Shown one piece after another: positions 10,085-22,352 of a stretch of 64,000 nt of DNA. How positions within the stretch are numbered: position 1 is the stretch's first letter; each line of letters opens with the position of its first letter. The notes beneath the pieces are model-generated. The model had not been told where the DNA came from and made no database searches. It saw nothing but the letters and a program-made list of their open reading frames with translations. The stretch spans positions 9,526,215 through 9,590,214 of the forward strand of contig NC_084809.1 in the NCBI RefSeq assembly GCF_963583255.1, written 5' to 3'. This stretch comes from Pyrus communis. Its lineage: Eukaryota > Streptophyta > Magnoliopsida > Rosales > Rosaceae. The position numbers were made by a program, and so were the translations under genes.

Positions 10085-13000
10085 ATGCAGCTTTCTCTCT
10101 CAAATTTCTTCTTCTTATTGTTATTCTTCTTTTCTGTCCCCATACCTCTTGTATCTAGCTTGAGCTCTGATGGTGTGGCAATGTTGTCCCTCCTCAAGCA
10201 CTGGACTATAGTCCCAACCCCAATATCCTCCACCTGGAATGCCTCTGATTCCAATCCTTGCCAATGGGTTGGAATCCAATGTGATAAATCCCACAATGTG
10301 GTTGCCTTAAACCTCACCGGGTTTGGAATTTCTGGCCAATTGGGTCCTGAAGTTGGCAGCTTTAGGTTTTTGCAGACTCTTTCTTTGGGTTCCAACAACT
10401 TTAGTGGCAAAATCCCAACCGGGTTGGCCAATTGTACTTTCCTTGAGTACTTGGATTTGTCAGTAAATGGTTTTTCTGGTGAAATCCCTGAACCCTTGTT
10501 TTCGATTTCCAGCTTGGTCCATATTAATCTGTATGAGAATAGTTTGAATGGTTCCATCCCTGCAAATGTTGGGAATTTAAGTAAATTAGAGAAGTTGTAT
10601 TTGGGTTATAACCAGTTGAGTGGAGTCCTGCCTAAGAGTCTGAACAATCTTGGGAACCTAGTGTATCTTGACGTTAGGGGGAATCATCTCGAGGGTAGGA
10701 TTGATTTGGGTTCTGGGGATTGCAAGAATTTGTTTTTCTTGGATTTGTCACGCAATCAGTTTAGTGGAGGTCTTCCATCAACCCTGGGAAATTGTAGTAA
10801 TTTAACACAGTTTGCTGCTGTGAGTAGCAACTTAATGGGGACTATCCCGTCGTCCTTTGGCCAACTAGGGAAGCTTCAACTTCTGTACCTTCCTGAGAAC
10901 CGTTTGTCTGGGAAAATACCTCCTGAACTTAGTAAGTGTACGTCCTTGACCGGACTACACTTGTATACGAACCAACTAGAGGGAGAAATTCCTAGTGAAT
11001 TGGGGCTGCTGACCAAATTGCAGGATCTTGAATTGTTTGAGAACAGGTTAACTGGTGAAATCCCAATTAGCATTTGGAAGATTCAGAGTCTTCAGCACAT
11101 CCTTGTGTACAATAATAGCCTCACGGGGGAGCTGCCTGTGGAGATGACTGAGCTGAAGCAACTGCAGAATATTTCGTTGTTTAACAACCTGTTTTCTGGA
11201 GTTATACCTCAAGGTCTGGGGATTAACAGCAGTCTAGTGCAGTTAGATTTTATGTATAATAACTTCACTGGTACAATCCCTCCAAATCTTTGCCATGGAA
11301 AGCGCTTAAGGGTGTTGACTATGGCTTCCAATCGACTTCAAGGTTCCATACCTTCTGATGTTGGAAATTGCCCCACTCTCTGGAGGTTGAAGCTTGAACG
11401 GAATAACCTCAGTGGAGCTCTCCCGGAATTTGCAGAAAATCCAAACTTCGATCATATGGACATCAGCAGCAATGAGATTAGTGGAGCAATTCCATCAAGC
11501 TTGCGAAACTGTGGCAACCTCACAACTATCAATTTGTCCACAAACAAGTTAACCGGAGCTATACCGCCGGAGCTGGGGAATCTTGCAAAGCTCCGTACTT
11601 TGGTTCTTTTCCACAACAATTTGGTTGGTTCTCTGCCTCCTCAACTATCCAAGTGTACCAAAATGGATAAGTTTGATGTGCGGTCCAACTTGTTGAACGG
11701 CTCCATTCCGTCAATTCTGACAAGTTGGACAGGTTTATCAACGCTGATTTTAAGCGACAACAGCTTCACTGGTGGCATCCCAACTTTCTTGTCGGAGTTC
11801 GAAAAGCTTTCAGAGCTACAGCTTGGTGGAAATCTGTTCGGAGGTGTGATTCCACTATCAATTGGAGCATTGAAGAGTATCTTTTATGCTTTAAATCTTA
11901 GCAACAATGGATTGACAGGTCCGCTTCCTGCGGAGCTAGGGCAGCTGATAAGGCTACAACAATTAGATCTTTCTCGTAACAATTTGACAGGGACTTTAAA
12001 AGCGCTCGACGGTATGAGTTCACTAACTGAGGTTCATGTTTCAGACAACAACTTCACAGGCCCGGTACCGGAGACGTTGATGAAGCTGTTGAACTCATCC
12101 CAATCGTCATTTTTGGGCAATCCCTACATATGTGTCAATTACCTTCCATCATGTGGCTCATCGTGCGCGGGAAACAACAGTTTTAAGCCTTGCAACAGCC
12201 CACCAAGCAACCGGAAAGGCCTTGGTAAAGTGCAAATTGCATTGACAGCTCTAGGATCCTCGATATTTGTTGTTTTTGTGCTTTATGGGCTGATTTATCT
12301 GTTCCTCTGGCGCAAAGGGGCCAAGCACGATCTTGAGATCTCTGCTCAAGAGGGGCCATCTGCCTTGCTCGACAAGGTGCTGGAGGCTACAGAAAACCTG
12401 AATGGTCACTATATCATCGGGAGAGGAGCCCATGGAACAGTCTATAAGGCCTCCTTGGCGACAGACCAAGATTATGCAGTCAAGAAGCTTCAATTTGCGG
12501 GGCACGAAGGAAGGCGTCTGAGCATGGTTCGAGAAATTCAAACCCTTGGGTCAATTAGGCACCGGAATCTGGTTAGATTGGAAGACTTCTGGTTAAGAAA
12601 CGACCACGGTTTAATCTTGTATAGGTACATGGAAAATGGGAGCCTTCATGATGTTTTACATGAAATTGAACCCCAACCAACTCTTGAGTGGAGTGTTCGC
12701 TACAGGATAGCGCTTGGAACTGCATACGGGTTGGAATATCTCCATTACGATTGCGATCCCCCGATAGTGCATCGAGACATCAAACCTATGAACATCCTCT
12801 TGGACTCTGATATGGAGCCCCATATTGCTGACTTTGGTATTGCTAAACTTCTGGATCACCGGTCTTCTTCACCAACGACATCCATGGCAGTTGTGGGTAC
12901 AACCGGATATATTGCACCAGGTAATTATTCTAGGTTATTTTTAATTCAGAAATGGTTGTACATTTCATGCACTCAATGAACTGAATTGTTATTTTTTCAT

Positions 13001-13362
13001 GGCTTTTGACAGAAATTGCATGTAGACCAACAAGGGGCGTGGAATCTGACGTTTACAGTTACGGGGTCGTTTTACTTGAGCTGCTAACTAGAAAGAAGGC
13101 ATTGGATCCATCATTTATGGAGCAAACTGACATTGCAGGATGGGCAAAGTCAGCGTGGAGCAGCACGGAACAAATTGATCAGATCGTCGATTCAAGCCTT
13201 AAGGAGGAACTTCTGGATTCAACCACCATGGATCAAGTTATCGAGGTGCTTATGGTGGCTTTCAGATGTACTGAGAAAAATCCGAAAAAGAGACCCACGA
13301 TGAGAGCTGTTATCAAGCAATTGTTAGATGCGGATTCCCAAGTGAGAAGCAAAAAAGGCTAG
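10085..13362 (+). CDS. LRR receptor-like kinase, PEPR1/PEPR2-like (subfamily XI)
   Basis: A plasma-membrane receptor kinase of 1061 aa. The closest family I recognise is PEPR1/2, which perceive endogenous Pep peptides in immunity. Exons are 10085-12920 and 13013-13362; the single intron splits the Glu codon of the APE motif (GYIAPE). It has a signal peptide (about 1-27), an LRR N-cap with SLLKHW, about 26 leucine-rich repeats and a Cys-rich juxtamembrane stretch. One membrane segment lies at about 718-742. The kinase has GRGAHGTVY (from about 778), catalytic Lys800, HRDIKP (Asp898) and DFG (Asp916), so it is of the active, non-RD-variant-free HRD type. It ends RSKKG. The ligand cannot be proven from sequence; it might be another XI receptor. 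The leader is CT-rich and duplicated. Confidence 0.9.
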
Positions 13363-14388
13363 CTTTTGAATTTTTCCATATCGGTTGTTGTGACCGGTGT
13401 ACTTCTAGTGCTGTTTAATCTTACCGGATAGTGATGTATCTGTGAACATGTGCAATGTAGGTTCGATATGCAATAAATATTTAACATGTCGGTATTGGCA
13501 CCTCGATGATAAGCTTCTTATGATGTTAACCATGTGAATGACTGAGTCGAGTGAGGAAGAGAACTTGAGTCGACTGAGTCGAAAAAGTAAGACACAAGTG
13601 ATCAAAATTTTGGATTTTTCTTCAATACTATGTAGCACTGAATGCATGCGAGGAATTAACAGTTGAGATTGGAAATAGAAGATGTAAACAGTTCTGAAAA
13701 TGAAATCTGATGTCTAAAATAGCATCGAAGTCGAAGATACAACCTTTCCGAGCCAATCCGGAAGTGTGGATGTCAAATTAGGCAGGTTTAAATGAGCCCC
13801 GGATCTCGATACACTGATAATTCTTTTTTCCCAGAAAGCATGTACCGGCCAAATGTTTAGTGTGATCGTCACACCGACACATGACAGGTTATACCATTGG
13901 TGGGTTAAAATGAACGATATTTCACGAACGTAGAGTATTTTAAACATTTCTCTTTGCACCAGTTGCTAATTCTAAACGGAACGCAGTATACTTTACAATG
14001 TATTATACACATTGAAATGTCTTCTTTTCTCAATGGAAGGAAATATTCAACCTAAGAAACATATCTTCCATGGTTCCAACAAATAAAACATTATTCACAT
14101 GAACTCGGGGGTAACGACGATATCAATACAGATTATGCGACTCTGCCCGAACTTGTGAAAGAATTATACAAAGTTGTATTCAGATCAAACAACTGCAATC
14201 AACAACTTTACAAACTCAAATCATTCAAAAAGAACTCCTAGCCTTGTGAGACGAAACGTCGTCCTCCAGAAAAAAAATGAGGGAAAAGGATGATGACGAC
14301 CAAAATTATACTGGAGGGGAGAAAGAATTCTAAAGGATCCAAGGATAGTTTTCTATTTAATTTACAGAGAGATGAAACTTGATGTGCC
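13363..14388. other. Convergent 3' flanks of the receptor kinase and EXO84B
   Basis: The two genes converge here. The stretch holds both 3' UTRs and about 900 bp with no supported gene, RNA or repeat. Confidence 0.6.
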
Positions 14389-17300
14389 TCAGGAACTCCC
14401 ATGAGATCTAACAGATGAGATTGATTGTGCTGAAACAGAGGCGGTCGGGCTATTAAGATCCCGATCCCCGTTCACAGCTTTTGGTTTCCCACTTAATCTT
14501 TCAATTGCGTCTTGACAGACTTCATTGAACCAGTCATCTTCCGGAAGGACACTGAAACAAGATTACAACCCAGCATACAGTAAATCAACTGCTCAAACGC
14601 TATACGTCATGTAATCACAACAAAATCAGAACTTGGAATACAGTAAATTACAAAGAATATAATAAATATAGAAAAAGATCGATCAAGATACATCAAATCC
14701 CTTTAGATTGTTCTCGTATAAATGACAAAATTAAAAATAAATAAAACAAAACAGATAAAAGCGTCCAGCGTAAAAAAGATGAAGTGCCGTACCGGAAGGT
14801 TTTGCCCAAAACCTTTTTACAATAGGTGATTTTTTTTTTTACTGGGTCCAGGATATTTTCCAGGATAATTTTTGCTTAAAAATAGAACAAGTTGCAATTA
14901 CGACTCAATATATGTGCATTTATGTTATGCATCTACATGTATATGTGTGCGTATATTATTGATGATGATCAAAGCATACCTATTGGGATCCATGCCTGTT
15001 GCAGAAAATGCTGCCATGGCTTTAGATATGATCTCGTTAATAGCTCGATTCAAATTTCGCGATAGGAAACGACTTTGAGAAGCAAAGCATATGACAAACT
15101 TCATATCCAGATAGAACTGCACACAGATGAAAAAAGTTACATATAATTGGGTATTCAGTGAGGAGATCCCCAAAATTAAGACGGGAGAAGACAGCTATCA
15201 TGTAGTACGAGTCCTCGTTAGGATAACCCTTTTAATATTCTTTGGTATCCACTATCTGGTAACCATTTCCTCTAATCTGCATTATTTCCTCACTTAGCTT
15301 TAGATTCGATTTCTAATTTATATCACTATCATCACAAAGTTGCGGGTACCAAATGTTAGGTTGTCTAAATTATTAGTAAACTGGGAAGAAATATCAGGCA
15401 AAAAAAAAAGGAAAAAACTGGGAATCAGCATATCATTCCGAAAGGCCATGTTACAAAATACCTAGTATCCTGGTATACGAGGAAGTTCTTTTCATGTTCG
15501 ATACATTGGGATTCAGTTAACATGGAAAGAGAGTTTCATAAAAAACTAGAGCGATCACAGTTGCAGGCCTTTTACTCTAACTCCCTCACTCAAAATATAC
15601 CAATCCTATATTTTTCCTTCCATCCTCGTTTCTTTGTTCTCTACATGTTAGATCTTCAATTATTTCCTTCCTTCCTTGTACGATATAGTTCCTTCTCATG
15701 TTACTAAAATAAGGAACATCCCTTCACATGATTATGGCTATGTGCTTCTTATTGCTTGTACATGTAAGGTTTGAGTTGGTATACTGGATTCAAGACAGAT
15801 TATCAAAATAAATCACCACGGAGTAAATCAGATGGTGTGACCAGAAATTACATACTTGTTGTAAGCCAAGAGGACCTATAGGTGGCCCATCCTCAATATC
15901 ATCCCAAAAGCTCTGGTCTTCCGAGAGCCACAATATGACAGTTTCCGTTAGTCTCATTAGAAGCAATGTAGCATATCTTTCCCTTCCTACAAACATTTCT
16001 GCTGCTATGTTTGCCATTCTGTTTAGTTTCACAAAAAGTTCCTGAATTGGGACAAAATAACAAAAGAAACTTAGGAGTTAACAAAATTCAATAATAAAAG
16101 CATGTAAATAGTAGAAAAAAAAACTCAGATCACATACACCACAAATAAGTTGAATATGTATAGACGCTATACACAAAAGGGGAAATATCATATGCACCCC
16201 CCCCCCAAAAAAAACCAAACCCACAAGAACTTTTTGGTCAATTCTCAAGTCCTCACTTTTAAATTGATCAATGTCCCTTTCAAATTTTAGATTCTCTCTT
16301 TGTCGTTAGTTCGGACAATCAATAACCAACAAAAAGTATAATTATGGATCATGTAAAGACAGCATGTCACACCTGATAATCTTTAGTTGACCATAACATT
16401 CAAGGTAATTAGTCCAATTTCAAGGTACCATGCAAGGAGACATATCTACATGTGTTCAGAAATATTTTGACATAAGACATTTGTTTTATACCAACTTTGA
16501 CATCCTCCACCAAGAAGTTACACAACAGAAGTCAGAGGGGGAGGTCCTCAAAATTTTTCTTAACCCTTTCTTAAGCATAGAGGACATAAACAAGGGTATG
16601 AAACATGCAAAGCATACTAGCAGAGGAATGTGTTGAACCGAATAGCACCAACTATGAATAGCATGACAGCTCAAAAGAAGGAAGAGAAAAGAGTTCAAAC
16701 AGAAATGACACCAGAGAAAATCATTATTCAGCATACCTGGAATATTAAGGATGGGAACCAATCAACCTCGTCTGCATTCCCATCCATGTTTATGTACATA
16801 TCAGCAGTAAGATGGCTATCACCATCCTCTGTAAAAATGAGATCTAGAGCATGCTGACGACAGAAACTATCTTTTAATCTATCAACCGAGCTGGCAAGCC
16901 GCCTCTTCCACTCCCTTTGCTCAGGATGCCGGTTTTGCCTATCTGATGATCTTCTACGTAGATCATCCTTGTAAGCAACCTGATTCGGTGGAGACAGCTT
17001 CATGGCCGCACGTGGAAGTAGTTCATCTGCTAACAAGGATGCATTTGCTAGCAAAGCAATCTGTTGGGCTTCATTCTCAGCTATACTAACAATTTTATTC
17101 CCAGAACCTTCAAAGTTTGATTCTTCCTCCATTGAACCCGGTAATGCTTTTATAAGCATGTTCACATATGAATTAAATACTTGGAACAAACCCTCCAATG
17201 TCTGACCGCCCAACTGCATACTGAGCAATGGTCCTACATCCTCAAAGAAATCCTGCAATATCAGGTAATCTATGAGGCCACAATAAAATAAGGAATCACA

Positions 17301-20300
17301 CACGCCCAAACAGAAAGTTGATTAATTGATTATATGTGGGAGATAAATGATTTACCTGGACCATGAAATTGAACCGATGTGCACTACTTGTAAGTTTATG
17401 TTGGAACGCTGTCATATTACCAAGGGATGTAGTTGAAGGCCTGCCAGGTTGCCGTGTAGCAGTTGAAGGATATGTAAGGACCCAGTCATCAGCAGCAGCT
17501 AAGGCAGCAGTGCTTTCCTCAATTCTTTTTAAATTAGCACCTAGTGCTTGTTCAACACTAGGCCTAAAGAGTTTCAAAAGCACAGGACAAAGTGCCAAAC
17601 CACGAGCTTCCAACAAGGAACAATGGCCTAATGCTATTTGAACACACTCTGCGGCAGCTCTTAACCCCCCAGCAGCAGCTGATGAAGCTAATGCATGTCT
17701 TTTAATAAGAGAGGCAAAAGCCTCAGTTTGCTTTATTGCCCATATCACAAGCTCAGACGTATAATTTGGTTCCTTGCCAAATATCGTTGACGAATCACCA
17801 GCAGCTTGAGCAATAGCAGAGAACACCAACTGTGAGAGTGCAGCAGTATAAGCTCCTCCATATGAGGTGCTCGATGGACGAAGGCTTTGCATATTATATT
17901 GATATCTTTGGAAATGTGCATTGAGCAGCAAACTGTGTGCCCGAGGGCCATCCCCAAGCCTTTTCAGTGCTGAGATAGCTGCACGAAGTTCACCACCACG
18001 GGTAGAAGGCTGGCAAGCAGCCTCAGCAAGCTGATCAGCTAACTTTTGCCTGCGTTCAACAATAGAAGTCTGCAGAGACACAAGCAAAGCTTGATCCAGC
18101 ATCTTCAGTTGTTTTGCTTCAGAAGCCACGCGTTCACCTTCATCGAGGGCATCTAAAGCTTCATCCACTCTCCTTTCGGCCAACAGAACATCCAAGAGAT
18201 CAGGAAATTCTACCAACCATTTCTCCAGGTCAGTGGGATCTCTATCTTCAGAAATTAATGAACCATTTTCACTAGAACCTTCAGGAACAGATTTAGATAG
18301 GGAATCAATGTTTACTCCCTCAGCTAGACCATGAATCAAAGCAGCTTGAGTGGATAGCAGGTTTCTGATAGAAGATAGCTCCCCCTCCAAATCTGATATC
18401 TCTTTGGAGGTGCTGTAAGAAATGCAGTTTACATGAAATCAAAATTATACTCCACGAATACTGTGTATCAAAAGGAATGAGTCAAATGACTCCATAACTG
18501 AAGAATTAACTGGCTAAACCTTCCAGTAGAATTTGAAAACTACACTCAAGTAAACTAACTACATAAAAGTTACCCCAACAGAGTTCACCATACTAATAGG
18601 TAGACAAGAATAGAAATTTCTAATAGATAAATAATCACTTTGACTGTGACTATATTGGCACTAAACTACCTCGGAGACCAAATATTATCAATCGTATAAT
18701 CTAAAGAAACAAGAACTGAAATTCTAGTAACAAAAACGAAAACATCCAAAAATAAATACAAGTTTAAGGACATAAACAATCATTTGATTGTCACTATATC
18801 AGCACTAAAACTACCCTGAATGCCAACTTTTAAACAATTGTATAAAGCAACATGAAACAAACAAGGCAAGACCAAAGACGTTTTAACTCCTACTTAAAGA
18901 AAAAATTACGATCATAGTATACTCTGCACCAAGTACACATAACAATTTGTATCTCAAGTTTAATTGGTTCTGAACTCTGAAAAGTTCAAAATATAAACCA
19001 GGATAAGCTGGAACACTATGCCATAACCACAGCAGCAAAACCCAAACTACTTAGAGAAGAATGGACATGCAACCACACGAAACAAGTGAAATTTATAGTG
19101 TGTGAAGATCAAGGTTCTAAAAGATGCTAGGCGCTAGTCGGGCGGCGAGCTAGGGCCTAGCGCCTAGGCGGGGTCTAGGCGGGCGCCTAGGCGGACTAGG
19201 CGGATTTAACTAAATCCATTATATTTCATGCAAATAAGTGTATGTTTATACTTAAAATATATATAATTTCACCATAAACTACAAAATAGAATGACACATA
19301 TATTATGAAGTATTGGAACATAATGAAAACATGGGGAACAAGCATATAATGTGTGCTCATTTAAGTACTCGATAAGTCTCTTACAATTTATTGGAAAAAA
19401 AATATGCAAAATGAAAGTTATCTATTTTCTGCCTAAGCGAGTCGATGCCTAGGCGGTCTTGGTGGGCGCCTCAGTAGGTCTATGGGCCCTTTCTTAATTT
19501 TCAAACGTCTAGGCATTAATCGGAGCGGTGACTAGCCGCCTAGCGCCTAGGCGGGGATTTTTAGAACAGTGGTGAAGGTGGTCTAAGAGAACCGAAGGAG
19601 GTTTTCTTTTACTTTTTACCTAGAGCTGGAAGTGGTGGGAATATTTTACATGGTACATTTTAAAACTAACGAATCTCACTATCCAAATCTTGCGTAAAAT
19701 CAAATGTATCAAGCTAGGCCACCCAAATACCCAACCATATGCTAAGCATATCAACAAGCAAAGGCAGCGCTGTTACTGCGAAGCACCTCGGAACATTAAC
19801 TTGTAAAATTGCACATACATTATGAACTCATCAACTTGTCACGTTAACCATTTAACGAAAACTCACCGTATGAATGCCGAATAGTTAGCATAGACACTTC
19901 TATGCATTTCCTCAGCGGAAGCTCTCTTTAAGTCCAAAAGATACGAACATAATTGTCTTATTTCCTGCAAGAAAATTCAAATACATACATTTAACATTGG
20001 CCCCTCATATGATTCCGCAATTTTGAAAAATCGAACTTTATAGCATATCCCGAAATTGTTTCAAGAAACCAAATTCTACAACTAAACAAAGATAGTATTC
20101 CATTCCATCAACAATTCAAGAGTTCTGAAAGTTCGTTCTTTCACTTTCCCGTGGTTTCTCAGCAACCAAACAACAGAAAATATACAACACTGAACAAAAA
20201 AAACATGTATGCATATTACATACACGTATATATAGGGATATGTATATGTACAGGAATAGAAAAAAAGTGACCTTCTCGTTGAGGGAGCATCGTGACTGGA

Positions 20301-20415
20301 CGTAGCTCTGGGAATCGAACTTGTCAGACTTGAAGACATTGAGGCCTTCCTGGAGCTTGGCGCCGTTCTCCTTGACCGGCGTGCCTCTCGACCGGGCCGT
20401 CTTCGCCGAAGCCAT
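14389..20415 (-). CDS. EXO84B: Exocyst complex component EXO84B
   Basis: A subunit of the octameric exocyst that tethers post-Golgi vesicles to the plasma membrane; in Arabidopsis EXO84B is needed for cytokinesis and polar growth. The exons, in transcript order, are 20272-20415, 19867-19964, 17356-18412, 16737-17252, 15856-16041, 14980-15116 and 14389-14551. Together they encode 766 aa, and every junction is GT-AG. The start MASAKTARSRGTPVKENG and the segment SDKFDSQSYVQSRCSLNEK match the family. Residues about 50-110 hold the coiled-coil Vps51-like region (DLEGELSSIRNLL). The C-terminal EXO84 domain follows (QNRHPEQREWKRRL, FVGRERYATLLLMRL). The tail is Ser-rich, ending SHGSS. The ATG at 20413-20415 is chosen because the codon before it is TTG. 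Intron 2 carries a hAT-type MITE. Confidence 0.95.
19110..19571. mobile_element. hAT-type MITE in intron 2 of EXO84B
   Basis: The ends read CAAGGTTCTAAAAG and, reversed, CACTGTTCTAAAAATC, close to the CANNGTTCTAAAAA termini of hAT MITEs. Flanking octamers GTGAAGAT (19102-19109) and GTGAAGGT (19572-19579) are an 8-bp target duplication with one mismatch. Near both ends are GC-rich blocks built from repeats of GCGCCTAGGCGG, in sharp contrast to the AT-rich interior. No ORF. Confidence 0.75.
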
Positions 20416-20574
20416 CAATCGCGGGACAGATCAGATCAATCACCTGAACCAGCAGCTCCGAAATTAGGGCTGCGAGGAGCAAACGGGAGAACGATCCGGT
20501 GAGGGCAAAAAGGTAATTTCCAAATTATCCGCCGGCGGAAATTAGGACGTGGAAGTTGAGCTGCCGAGCCAAGC

Positions 20575-20602
20575 GAAGAGAGAGAGAGAGAGAGAGAGAG
20601 AG
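20575..20602 (-). repeat. GA microsatellite (CT on the EXO84B strand) in its leader
   Basis: An uninterrupted GA repeat lies about 160-185 bp upstream of the EXO84B ATG. On the transcribed orientation it reads as CT, like the CT tracts in the leaders of the receptor kinase and CSLC genes. This may be a 5' UTR or a GAGA-factor (BPC) binding tract. Confidence 0.55.
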
Positions 20603-20713
20603 GAGACGAGTGCTGAAGAAGCGTGTTTTGGTGGAAGAGATGGGAAACGGTAATGTGATGGAACGACGGTTTGGTTTGACTCTCTGATTTACTAGATTTT
20701 GACAGCGGTTAAT

Positions 20714-22352
20714 TAGACCCAGTTTTTGACACGACTGACACAGTACAAAAACGATACAAAAATAACGAATTTTGGATCAACACGATAACTAATCGAATTA
20801 TTATCGGATGATCCGTTAATAACAGATTCTTAATGGGTATACACGTGGGTAACCCGTTTTGACCTATTAAGAAAAAAATTATTTTGATAATTTTAAAGTT
20901 TAATTACTAAAAGATTTATTATAAAATACAATAGCCATATTAATATATACAATATATTATGTATTAAATATATAGTTTTGAATTATTATTCTATATAAGT
21001 TAAAATAAAAAAAAATGTTTTAGTCATTATTTATTTTTATTATGAGAGTTCCTTATTATCATTACTATGATAAATTTTACTTAACATATTGTTGTCCAAA
21101 AGTATTTGTATAGGTAAGAACTAAGAAGACATATATACAAGTATAAAAAATGTGAAAGAATACATAAACACTCGTGATTCATCATTATTCCTCCACGAGT
21201 AGATAATGGTTACATTTACATTATCGTTTAGATTTTTAAAATCCCCCAAACCCTCATGAATAATATTTTATATTTGAGAGCAAAATTGATAATAATTATT
21301 GTATAAGTGTAAAAAATGTAAAAAAAAAAAAAAAAATACAAACGCTCATAGTGATAAACTTTACAACTTTCATGAAGGGATCAGCTTCGAAATCCAACAC
21401 TATAATCTATAAATCTTAAATTTATATTTAACCGTCGATTGTCATTTACGCTTTATTCTTCTTACAAAATTTCATTTTTTTAATTTTCTTTTTTGAAAAC
21501 ATGATCATCTGGCAGATGTAAGAAGATGAACGGTTCAGATTTTTGATATCACATTTTGATATTTATGGTTAATTGAATTATGAGTCGATGTCATATAGTT
21601 TGTAAGAACTTTATAAATATCAAGCAAAATTTTCACTAACCGTAAAACTCTGAATATAATATCAACGATCCAAACCATTCATCTTCCTACATCCTCTAAT
21701 AGATCATGTTTTCAAAAAACAAAATCTGAAAAACAAAATTTGATGAGAACAATGAAGCGTCAATGTAAACAACAATCAACAGTTAAATTTTGATCTATGA
21801 TTTATATGATTATAGTGGCGAATTTCGAAGTTAAGCTCTTCATGAAAGTTGTAAAGCTTGTCATTATGAGCATTTATATATTTTTTACACTTCTACATTA
21901 ATTAAAAAACTATTAAAGACTTTACTTAAATAACAGTCATAAGATAAATGAGAGTTAATCTGTATCGTTGGATTCTATTTCACTTATATTATCAGAACTT
22001 TTTTGGACGAAAAAACCCCTTCTCTATTCGAATATTTTCCAATTTTACCATTTGATCAATTTAGGTAAGCGAAAATATACTTAAAAGATAAATGTGTTTT
22101 TATGTTTTGGATGTGACAATATGGTATGTATATACTTATTTAGTATTATGTTCTTCATTTGATTATTTATTGGTTTAAGATATATTTTCCTTACCGGGTA
22201 ACGGATTGGGTCATATTACCTGTTAATATTATCGAGTTGATTTTAGGTCGGGTCATTTTACCCGTTTATTTTAACGGGTGTTACACGACACGACCCGTTA
22301 AAATATCGGGTATGACACGAACATGGAAAACACGACACGAATGTCAGGTCTA
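20714..22352. mobile_element. Non-autonomous hAT-type element, 1.64 kb, with 8-bp target duplication
   Basis: A perfect octamer CGGTTAAT flanks it (20706-20713 and 22353-22360). The termini are TAGACCC on the left and the reverse complement of TAGACCTG on the right. Just inside are GACACGAC/GTCGTGT and ACCCGTT/AACGGGT repeats. It contains no transposase ORF. A long internal foldback (about 21318-21560 against 21650-21892) could be a nested MITE. The 376-bp element at 36899-37274 has the same terminus and the same AACGGGT words. Confidence 0.8.
21318..21892. repeat. Long inverted repeat (arms about 240 bp) inside the hAT-type element
   Basis: The left arm contains TTTACAACTTTCATGAAG, TTCGAAAT, CACTATAAT and TTTACGCTTTATT. 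The right arm contains the reverse complements ATTATAGTG, ATTTCGAA and CTTCATGAAAGTTGTAAA in mirror order. The centre is an AT-rich loop near 21600. A transcript across it would form a long hairpin. Confidence 0.75.

Noticed and set aside
12921..12979. Receptor kinase ending at 12979 without the C-terminal lobe
   Set aside because: Reading through the GT at 12921 gives a non-kinase tail. Splicing 12920 to 13013 restores APE and the rest of the kinase domain.
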